Shown: in pieces, positions 42,882 through 48,868 of the stretch
Layout: the number at the start of each line of letters is the position of its first letter
Position numbering within the stretch: position 1 is the first letter of the stretch
Virus record (IMG/VR): IMGVR_UViG_3300032286_000962
Span: 1-62,288 of that record
Length of the DNA stretch: 62,288 nt
Reading direction: 5' to 3' (one strand)
Source of the DNA: a virus
The notes under the pieces: generated by a model
The model's database searches: none
What the model was told of the DNA's origin: nothing
Seen by the model: the letters and a program-made list of their open reading frames with translations, nothing else
Translations under genes and position numbers: made by a program

Positions 42882-42916
42882 TTTACTGAAACACCGCAAG
42901 TTTACTCACCAGTAAA
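42882..42916 (+). repeat. TTTACT repeats and small palindrome
   Basis: TTTACT occurs at 42882-42887 and 42901-42906, preceded by AG in both, and the second copy forms a palindrome with AGTAAA at 42911-42916 (TTTACTcaccAGTAAA). It lies in the only sizable gap of this block before the gene at 42963. It could be an operator. Confidence 0.45.
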
Positions 42917-42962
42917 AAGCTACACAACCAATAAAAACATCAACCCCGCATTCAATAAGAAT

Positions 42963-43610
42963 ATGAACACCGAACAAATATACCAAATGAACCACGGCAC
43001 CTCACCAACGCAAGGCTTCTATGTTTCAAAATCGGAGTTTCTTGATCTCAAACGATCACTCTCCGAACAAACCAGCGAGGTCGCAAGGCTCAAAGAGCAA
43101 AACCAAAAACTCCGAGAGATTGCGGATTTTGCTGTCGATGCACATCAACACTCTGGAATGCGCTACAAACTTAAAACAGAACTAGCCCGACTCGCCCCTG
43201 CGACAGAAGAATCAGATCATATCGAGCAAGACCTCGAAATGGTTCACCCAATCATGAACTGCCAAGTCTGCGGAGAGTTCCAAGGACATGGGCATGAGTG
43301 CGCCCCCGCGCCAGAGGAACCAGTTATCCAAGATTCTCGGATAACTGAACCCTGTAAATGCGGATATGGGCCGCATTGGAATGAGTGGAATGGAGTTTGT
43401 TCTGATTGCGGACGCACCCGACGCCCGTTGCCAAAGCAGGAGGAGATGCCGCTGGAGAAAGATCAAGTGATTGATTACTGCCGCAAGTGGTCAGACAAAC
43501 ACCTTGCAGATCACGGCAAGGAGACATTTTACTCCCGCCTTGGGCTTCTGGTGGACTTTGCCACCGACCTATACCGCGACGAGATCCAGAAGCTCAAGGA
43601 GGCCAAATGA
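42963..43610 (+). CDS. Zinc-finger-rich protein with coiled coil
   Basis: A 215-residue protein. Residues 25-60 form a coiled coil (LKRSLSEQTSEVARLKEQ), followed by Pro-Ala-Glu linkers (ARLAPATEES, CAPAPEEP), a CQVCGEF..HEC finger, a CKCGYG...CSDCG finger, and a helical C-terminus. Probably a nucleic-acid or host-protein binder. Shares linker and coil phrases with its neighbours. Confidence 0.6.
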   Translation: MNTEQIYQMNHGTSPTQGFYVSKSEFLDLKRSLSEQTSEVARLKEQNQKLREIADFAVDAHQHSGMRYKLKTELARLAPATEESDHIEQDLEMVHPIMNCQVCGEFQGHGHECAPAPEEPVIQDSRITEPCKCGYGPHWNEWNGVCSDCGRTRRPLPKQEEMPLEKDQVIDYCRKWSDKHLADHGKETFYSRLGLLVDFATDLYRDEIQKLKEAK

Positions 43611-43792
43611 GCACCAACACGACGAGCTCCGACAAGTGCCCCACGTGCGGCGCTGTTTGGTCAGGCGGAATTGGAAGACATAATTGGCTCGATCGGGCCC
43701 CAAAAGCTGAGGCCGAGCTTCAAGCGCTGCGCCTCGAACTTGCTGAGACGCGTCGGCTTCTCGACGAAATAAGATCGTCGTTGGAGAGCTAA
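43607..43792 (+). CDS. Small Cys-pair coiled-coil protein
   Basis: A 61-residue protein coupled by ATGA. It opens with DKCPTCGAVW, one zinc knuckle half, and continues as a coiled coil (AEAELQALRLELAETRRLLDEI). It may dimerise and share a zinc site between two chains. Confidence 0.55.
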   Translation: MSTNTTSSDKCPTCGAVWSGGIGRHNWLDRAPKAEAELQALRLELAETRRLLDEIRSSLES

Positions 43793-43793
43793 C

Positions 43794-43946
43794 ATGACGC
43801 TGATTCAGCGCATCAGGCTGCAGAAATCCTTCGCCGACTGGTGCCGATTGCACCGAGTTCCAGCCAAAAAGTACCCAGCCTACGCCGCTCGTGTCTTCGC
43901 CATCTACAGCGCCGTGATGCTGCGCGGCGGTTGTCGCAGCAAGTAA
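43794..43946 (+). CDS. 50-residue basic protein
   Basis: The ORF starts one base after the previous stop. It is Arg-rich with helices (QRIRLQKSFADWCRLH, AYAARVFAIYSAVMLRGG). It is the last gene before the 1.1-kb gene-free region. Probably a DNA-binding helix bundle, but unassigned. Confidence 0.55.
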   Translation: MTLIQRIRLQKSFADWCRLHRVPAKKYPAYAARVFAIYSAVMLRGGCRSK

Positions 43947-43982
43947 CGTGCAATTAATTCAAAGGATAGTGATTCACTGATT

Positions 43983-44000
43983 CAGTGCATCAGTGCCGCA
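43983..44000 (+). repeat. 18-bp repeat, copy 1
   Basis: CAGTGCATCAGTGCCGCA. Copies with two mismatches lie at 44643-44660 and, inside a coding gene, at 48711-48728. This copy also forms a CACTGA-T-TCAGTG palindrome with the bases just upstream. Confidence 0.6.
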
Positions 44001-44110
44001 AAGTAACATTGTATTATCGGAAGAGTTAAGTGGGAGTGGAGTGAAAATGGAGATGGAAAAGTCATCTCCCCTACAGCTAAGTGTTTAAACAGCAGACAAT
44101 TACGAACAAA

Positions 44111-44239
44111 GAAGTGGAGAAGTGGAGAAGTTGGGGAAATTGTCATGGCTGCGGCGGCGCGGCGCGGCGGCGGCGGCGGCGTCTATCTATATATATTTTC
44201 CCTACAATATTTTATATTATTACTCCACTTCTCCACTTC
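44111..44239 (+). repeat. 17-bp inverted repeat around GGC tract
   Basis: 44111-44127 (a doubled GTGGAGAA) is the exact reverse complement of 44223-44239. The 95-base interior holds a pure G/C run of GGC and GCG units (about 44151-44181) followed by A/T-rich TATATATA DNA. This is an extruding-cruciform or protein-binding layout. Confidence 0.7.
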
Positions 44240-44642
44240 CACTGGCCGTTGGCCCTGTGTTTAAGCGGCTGCGCGGCGGAGTGGAGATGAAAAAATCAAG
44301 TCCACTTTACCCCACTTCCCTCTGTACAACTCCACTTCTCGGTCTCGTAACTTCTGCAGCGTTCTCCTTTGTATCAGTGTACCATGGTTTAGTGCTTCAG
44401 GGTAACAGAGTAGAATCTCGACTTCGTCTCTGTTCAGGCGTCTCGATCCTGCGTCGAACGCTTTCTCTGATCGCGCCGCTCCCTTCTGTGCCGCTTTGCC
44501 GCGCCGCTAAGGCACCCTGCGCTCATCTTCAGTGTCGAGCTGATACATTGTCGCCAAAGCGCTGGGCAAACTCGATGGCGGGGCTTTAAACGAGTCGGCG
44601 TTTGTCGGCGTAATGTTAAATTAATTAAATGCCGCATTGTCG

Positions 44643-44660
44643 CAGTGCATCGGTGACGCA
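44643..44660 (+). repeat. 18-bp repeat, copy 2
   Basis: CAGTGCATCGGTGACGCA, differing at two positions from the copy at 43983. It is flanked by two CGCATTGT units (44634 and 44657). Confidence 0.55.
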
Positions 44661-44907
44661 TTGTTGCTGCTTCTAACATGATGTTAATGAATTATCGATG
44701 TTATGATAGCGAGCTGAAGTCTTGAATTACTCTGTTCTAACCTGATAATAATCCATAACTTCAGATAACCTTTGTCATGGATACTTCTCGCATATTCGTA
44801 TCACTATTGCACTACTTACTACCTAAGTGCATCATCTACACAGGGTTACATATATTAATGCACCATGCCTCTCGACGACTCGGCGACGGGGTGCCTCTCG
44901 ATCGGAC

Positions 44908-44985
44908 GGGGGGTGGGGGGAGGAGGAGGAGGGTGGGTGGGTAGGGGGAGGAGGAGACGCGGCCCGCCCGCCGCCGCCGCCCCCC
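44908..44985 (+). other. G-quadruplex-type tract followed by C-rich tract
   Basis: The + strand carries GGGGGG, T, GGGGGG, three AGG steps, then GGGTGGGTGGG and TAGGGGG by 44948, a canonical intramolecular G-quadruplex pattern. It is followed by a C-rich stretch (44963-44985) able to pair with it or form an i-motif on the same strand. T-runs at 45005-45010 and 45021-45028 follow. It sits about 100 bases before the small terminase gene. Confidence 0.8.
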
Positions 44986-45076
44986 TCAAAAGGGAGGTGG
45001 CCAATTTTTTAGAAATAATTTTTTTTGAATTGCGTTGTCCTACCGATTCGACATAGGTTCTCCAACTGCTATCATC

Positions 45077-45637
45077 ATGCCAGTTTTAGAAAACCTCACA
45101 CACGAACGATTCTGCTCCCTCATCGCCGAGACTGGCGATACGGCGGCTGTTGCATACGGAAAGGTCAATCCGACGGCCAAGGCTCCAAAGGTCTACGCGA
45201 GCAATCTGATGAAGCGTACGGATATCATTTCGCGCATCGCGGAGATCCGTACCGAGGTGGCCACCCGTAGCGTCGCCGTCATTGGCCGCAAGCGGGAGCT
45301 CCTGCGTCTCATGATCGAGGGGGCGGTGCCCACCAAGGTCGTCAACCGCGCCAACGGCGTGGAGGAGACCTACGACAAGCTCGCAGCCATCGCGCTCGAC
45401 GCAAAATTGGCCGGGGAGCTCTCGGACAACATCCACCTCACTGCGAACAGCGAACTGAAGCTGAACTTCACGGTTCGAGACCGCGATAGCAAGACCCTTG
45501 ATGGATCAGGCGTCATGGACGCAGTACTCATTCCAGACGCAAACGACGAGCCGCTAGCGCTTCCTGAGCCAGAGTCAGACGTTCAGTTTGCCCACCTTGT
45601 AGATGACGAACCCACAGCCGAAGACACCAGCGCGTAA
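45077..45637 (+). CDS. terS: Terminase small subunit
   Basis: A 186-residue protein. It begins PVLENLTHERFCSLIAETGD, with the HTH region including AAVAYGKVNPTAKAP and ASNLMKRTDIISRIAEIR typical of the terminase_2 family of DNA-recognition subunits. A helical middle and an acidic C-terminus (DDEPTAEDTSA), which contacts the large subunit in relatives, follow. It overlaps the large-subunit gene by 35 bases. It should recognise packaging sites, plausibly in the repeat region just upstream. Confidence 0.8.
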   Translation: MPVLENLTHERFCSLIAETGDTAAVAYGKVNPTAKAPKVYASNLMKRTDIISRIAEIRTEVATRSVAVIGRKRELLRLMIEGAVPTKVVNRANGVEETYDKLAAIALDAKLAGELSDNIHLTANSELKLNFTVRDRDSKTLDGSGVMDAVLIPDANDEPLALPEPESDVQFAHLVDDEPTAEDTSA

Positions 45638-47489
45638 CGTAAGCCACGCCCTCAAGCTCGCGGAGGAGATCCGCAAGCAGGTTGATAGGGACGAGGAGAG
45701 GGGGATCCTCTACGGCGCTAGCCACATCCTGCGCCACGCTACGGCCAACGCCAACAACGTCGTCCTCGATATTCCCAAGGCCAAGGCTATTGTACTGCAA
45801 TTTGTACAACACCTGCTCGACAAGAATCAGTTCGAGGCTGCGGCCACGATCCTATGGGGGTCGGAGGTGTACGACTGGAGGCCAGCGTCCGCTCAGGACA
45901 CGTGGCGCTGCCTGTTCAAGTACGACAAGCTGCTCATTCAGGGCGCAGGTGCCATGGGCAAGTCGTTCAACGGCGCGGCGTGGTTCTACCTAGATTGGCT
46001 CAGAGATCCTTTCTACACCTGTATCAAGGTAATATCGCTCACCCGTGAGCACGCGGAGCGAAACATCTACGCGCACATCAAAAATTTCCATCGATCGGCG
46101 CTGGTCAAACCAGAGTTCCCGAAGGGGGAGGCGCTAGTCACATCGATTCAGGCCAACGAGGATTCAAAACAGGGAATTCACCTAGTCGCAATTCCTCGTG
46201 GAGACAGCGGAGCGGGAACGCTGCGCGGATTCCATCCTGCACCACGTTTTGGAAAGGCGCATCCAAAGTACGGACGGCTGTCTCGGATCAGGGTTGTACT
46301 GGACGAGGCGGAGGAGATACCGGGCGGGGTGTGGGAAGGCGTCAACAACATCGCATCGTCCATGGACGACGAGCACTTTGCGGGGCACATCAAGATTCTC
46401 GGCGCGTCGAACCCGAAGGACAGGACTAGCGACTTCGGCGCACGCTGCGAGCCCAAGAGCGGTTGGGCCAGCGTAGACTGCGAGGACGACTTCGAGTGGA
46501 CAAGTCGCGACGGCTTCAGGGTACTTCGCGTCGATGCATCAAAGTGCGAGAACGTCATCGAGAAGAAGATCGTCTACGCTGGTCTTCAGACGTACGACGG
46601 CTACATGAACTACGCGAATCGGGGTCACACGGCGGAATACTTCACGATGGCACGCGGGTGGTTCCCAGAGGAGGGCATCGCCATGGCCGTCATGACTCCC
46701 TCGATGCTCGACAACGCCCTAGGAACCGTTCGTTTTATCGGGCCAGTGGTTCCCCTAGCCGCGTTCGATCTAGCGCTTGAGGGCAACGATAGCGTCGTCT
46801 GCAGCTACGGACGCTTCGGGCTATCCGACGGCTATACTCCGCAGTCTGGAAAGTTTATTCCGTACGATAGCCCCAAGACTGTCCTGCAGCTGGATTCTCA
46901 GATCACGTTCCCCAAACGCGCCACGCTCGAACAGACGACCGCGATCATCAAGTTCTGTCAGCAGATGAAGATCAGTCCCAACTGGCTGTGCGTCGATCGA
47001 ACTGGCAACGGATCAGGAATCCACGATGGCCTCTGCACGCTCTTCGGGGAGGAGGTGCTGGGGGTGAACTATTCGTGGGCCGCGACCGACTCGCGCATCT
47101 TGGGAGACGACTCGCAGTTGGCGAACGAGCTCTACAGCGGAGTGGTCACCGAGCTGCTCTTCGGACTCGCGAAGTACATCGAGTTTGGATACCTGAAGAT
47201 CTCACCCGGCTTCCGAACCGAGGATCTCATCCGTCAGGCCACGGGTAGGAGGTACAAGCAGAAGGGCAAGGGACTCGTGCGCGTGGAGGCCAAGGCGGAG
47301 TACGTCAAGCGTACACGCAGCAAGTCGCCAGACGCACTCGACTCACTATCGCTGCTGGTCTTCCTCATGCGTCAACGCTCAGGCGTCGCAGCCGAGATGG
47401 TCGTCGATAAGCCAAAAGGAAAAGTCATCCGCGAACGCCGATTGGAAAGTTTGGTGGACGCCATGTCCTATGTTGACATGTCGGAATGA
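45603..47489 (+). CDS. terL: Terminase large subunit
   Basis: A 628-residue packaging motor. Walker A is GAGAMGKS (about 113-120), Walker B VVLDEAEEIP (about 232), with the coupling motif region GASNPKD. The nuclease half shows Asp residues in AAFDLALEGND (about 388), CVDRTGNG (about 463) and SPDALDSL (about 577). It cuts concatemeric DNA and pumps it into the prohead through the portal encoded downstream. Confidence 0.9.
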   Translation: MTNPQPKTPARNVSHALKLAEEIRKQVDRDEERGILYGASHILRHATANANNVVLDIPKAKAIVLQFVQHLLDKNQFEAAATILWGSEVYDWRPASAQDTWRCLFKYDKLLIQGAGAMGKSFNGAAWFYLDWLRDPFYTCIKVISLTREHAERNIYAHIKNFHRSALVKPEFPKGEALVTSIQANEDSKQGIHLVAIPRGDSGAGTLRGFHPAPRFGKAHPKYGRLSRIRVVLDEAEEIPGGVWEGVNNIASSMDDEHFAGHIKILGASNPKDRTSDFGARCEPKSGWASVDCEDDFEWTSRDGFRVLRVDASKCENVIEKKIVYAGLQTYDGYMNYANRGHTAEYFTMARGWFPEEGIAMAVMTPSMLDNALGTVRFIGPVVPLAAFDLALEGNDSVVCSYGRFGLSDGYTPQSGKFIPYDSPKTVLQLDSQITFPKRATLEQTTAIIKFCQQMKISPNWLCVDRTGNGSGIHDGLCTLFGEEVLGVNYSWAATDSRILGDDSQLANELYSGVVTELLFGLAKYIEFGYLKISPGFRTEDLIRQATGRRYKQKGKGLVRVEAKAEYVKRTRSKSPDALDSLSLLVFLMRQRSGVAAEMVVDKPKGKVIRERRLESLVDAMSYVDMSE

Positions 47490-47517
47490 CGACAATACTT
47501 TTATCAATCAATTTTAC

Positions 47518-47588
47518 CACGGGTTCGTCTAACGGTAGGATCCCAGCTTCATACGCTGGGGATGGGAGTTCGATTCTCTCACCCGTCA
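47518..47588 (+). tRNA. tRNA with CAT anticodon (Met or Ile2)
   Basis: All arms are present: D-arm GTCT/GGAT with A14, G18, G19 and A21, anticodon stem CCAGC/GCTGG with loop TTCATAC, 4-base variable loop, and T-arm GGGAG-TTCGATT-CTCTC. Acceptor positions 2-7 pair but 1-72 is C with C. Anticodon CAT means Met, or Ile if the first base becomes lysidine. It lacks the three G-C pairs of initiators and has an elongator-type T11-A24 pair. No CCA is encoded. Confidence 0.85.
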
Positions 47589-47625
47589 TTTTCCAACCTA
47601 CGAGTGTAGGAACTGGATACGAGGT

Positions 47626-47661
47626 CGCTGCTGGTGGGTGGGGAAGCCCAGACCAGCGGCG
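47626..47661 (+). other. Long hairpin between the two tRNA genes
   Basis: CGCTGCTGGT (47626-47635) pairs with ACCAGCGGCG (47652-47661), ten pairs including one G-T. The interior GGGTGGGGAAGCCCAG can pair further. It may guide processing of the tRNA transcript, act as a terminator, or be a decayed tRNA. Confidence 0.5.
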
Positions 47662-47672
47662 GCTTCATCCGA

Positions 47673-47746
47673 TACCCTGTAGTGTAATGGTAACACTTCA
47701 GTTTTTGGCACTGACATTCATGGTTCGAGTCCATGCGGGGTAGCCA
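47673..47746 (+). tRNA. tRNA-Gln (TTG), with encoded CCA
   Basis: Acceptor TACCCTG pairs with CGGGGTA, D-arm GTGT/ACAC with GG, anticodon stem TCAGT/ACTGA with loop TTTTGGC giving TTG, T-arm CATGG-TTCGAGT-CCATG, then G73 and CCA. U1-A72 is a known glutamine tRNA feature. It would read CAA and CAG, which the Gln-rich ejection proteins use heavily. Confidence 0.9.
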
Positions 47747-47794
47747 CACATTTCAACTTGCCACGTAACACGCGTTGCATTACAACGACATCTT

Positions 47795-47941
47795 ATGACA
47801 CGAGGACTATATTCCAACATCAACGCAAAGCGTGCACGCATCAAGGCTGGTAGCGGAGAGCGCATGAGGAAGGTCGGCTCCGCTGGAGCTCCAACCGCAA
47901 AGGCATTCAAGCAATCCGCCAAGACCGCCAAGAAACGGTAA
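47795..47941 (+). CDS. Small basic protein (RGLYxNI type)
   Basis: A 48-residue protein starting MTRGLYSNINAKRARIKAGS and continuing GERMRKVGSAGAPTAKAFKQ with a KTAKK end. Small proteins with this GLY.NI.AK..RI..GSGE.M pattern are common beside phage structural genes and have no known activity. Its stop overlaps the next ATG (TAATG). Confidence 0.7.
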   Translation: MTRGLYSNINAKRARIKAGSGERMRKVGSAGAPTAKAFKQSAKTAKKR

Positions 47942-48186
47942 TGGAAAAGCGATTCACCAAAGTCGTAAAGAACGAGAAGACTGGCAGGACTAAGACGATC
48001 AAGTTTGGTCAGGCTGGAAAAGCTGCGGATGGAAAGGATCGAATTCGACCCGGCACCGCAAAAGCGGACGCCTACTGCGCTCGCTCAAACAAGATCAAGG
48101 GAGACTGGAGAGACGATCCCAACTCACCGAACAACCTGAGTCGTCGCAAGTGGAAGTGCATCGGTGGCCGCAGCAAGCGCGGTTAA
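47941..48186 (+). CDS. Small basic protein (YCARSxKI type)
   Basis: An 81-residue basic protein coupled by TAATG. It contains KTIKFGQAGKAADGKDRIRPG, then AYCARSNKIKGDW and NNLSRRKWKCIGGRS. YCARS..I and LSRRKWKC are recurrent phage signatures without known function. Probably a nucleic-acid-binding or structural minor protein. Confidence 0.7.
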   Translation: MEKRFTKVVKNEKTGRTKTIKFGQAGKAADGKDRIRPGTAKADAYCARSNKIKGDWRDDPNSPNNLSRRKWKCIGGRSKRG

Positions 48187-48187
48187 T

Positions 48188-48203
48188 TTAGACTGCAGTC
48201 TAA
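48188..48203 (+). repeat. 16-bp perfect palindrome
   Basis: TTAGACTGCAGTCTAA is a perfect inverted repeat located 2 bases after a stop codon and about 50 bases before a candidate promoter. It could be an operator for a dimeric repressor or a very short terminator stem. Confidence 0.55.
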
Positions 48204-48242
48204 TTGGTAAAATTGCCGATTACTCTTATTCACAATATTCAC

Positions 48243-48271
48243 TTGCGTTGTTTTACATGGTTGTATATTTA
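48243..48271 (+). promoter_or_regulatory. Candidate promoter before the 193-residue gene
   Basis: TTGCGT (48243-48248), 17-base spacer, TATTTA (48266-48271), with an overlapping TATATT. It lies 12 bases before the ATG at 48283 in one of the few A/T-rich gaps of the late region. It has no clear tie to the five early modules apart from TTGCGT. Confidence 0.35.
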
Positions 48272-48282
48272 CGCAGCTAGAT

Positions 48283-48864
48283 ATGGCCAAGCCCATCGAA
48301 GGAATGATCCCACCTAACGGGTGGCATTACTACCAAAGTGATGTCAAGCTAGTCGGAGATTCGCTCAACGATTTGTATAAAGTCGTTGAGAATTTTCGTG
48401 CCGACAACTCGTACCCAGCTGGGGATGTGAAAGGCGATGTGGATAACTACATCTGCGGAAACTATCCATCCTTCTGCCATGGGGTGGACAACGTCACGAT
48501 CAACATTCTGAGCAGGCAAGCTGCCACTCGCTCAGGAGAACTGCTGCAGGACGTCTCGACGTGGGCCAACAACATGCTCCGATCCAAGGAGCCGATCAAA
48601 CTTGTTCAAGACGACGAGGCGGAGCGACGCGCCAAGATTTGCCAAGCGTGTCCCCACAACGCTAGCTGGCGATCGGGATGCATTTCATGTATCGTCAATG
48701 CTGACCGCGTCAGTGCATCAGTGCGTCAGGCTAGGGATACGGACACCTCCAAGAAGCTGGGTGGGTGCCACTTGCTGAGGCACGACAACAGGTCTGCTGT
48801 ATTCTTTGAGAAAGAAAATCTTGCAACAACTGGCAATTTGCCTACTAATTGCTGGCTAACGTAA
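48283..48864 (+). CDS. Hypothetical protein with Cys cluster
   Basis: A 193-residue protein. Residues 1-100 are mixed (GMIPPNGWHYYQ, DNYICGNYPSFC); residues 115-140 hold ICQACPHNASWRSGCISCI, a likely four-Cys zinc site. The segment RVSASVRQ is encoded by the third copy of the 18-bp repeat. Possibly a virion assembly factor, because the portal follows after 4 bases. Confidence 0.6.
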   Translation: MAKPIEGMIPPNGWHYYQSDVKLVGDSLNDLYKVVENFRADNSYPAGDVKGDVDNYICGNYPSFCHGVDNVTINILSRQAATRSGELLQDVSTWANNMLRSKEPIKLVQDDEAERRAKICQACPHNASWRSGCISCIVNADRVSASVRQARDTDTSKKLGGCHLLRHDNRSAVFFEKENLATTGNLPTNCWLT

Positions 48865-48868
48865 GACT

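Larger units (their letters stand above)
43947..45076 (+). other. Gene-free repeat-rich region before terminase
   Basis: About 1130 bases with no convincing ORF on either strand. It contains a CACTGA/TCAGTG palindrome, two 18-bp repeats (43983, 44643), a GGAGATG hairpin (44049-44069), a 17-bp inverted repeat around a GGC tract, further CTCCAC/GTGGAG motifs at 44278-44340, A/T-rich DNA from 44600 to 44870, and a G-run/C-run block at 44908-44985 followed by T-runs. Position directly before the small terminase gene suggests packaging start, replication origin, or both. Confidence 0.6.

Noticed and set aside
44122-44589. 155-residue ORF in the repeat region
   Set aside because: Low-complexity translation of GGC repeats and A/T tracts, no start signal, and it covers the inverted-repeat structure; not a credible gene.
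47589-47672. A third tRNA between the two tRNA genes
   Set aside because: There is a strong hairpin but no T-loop TTC motif or acceptor stem, so it is listed only as a hairpin.
47486-47743. 85-residue ORF after terminase
   Set aside because: It reads straight through the CAT tRNA and most of the tRNA-Gln, which have full cloverleaf structure; the ORF is accidental.
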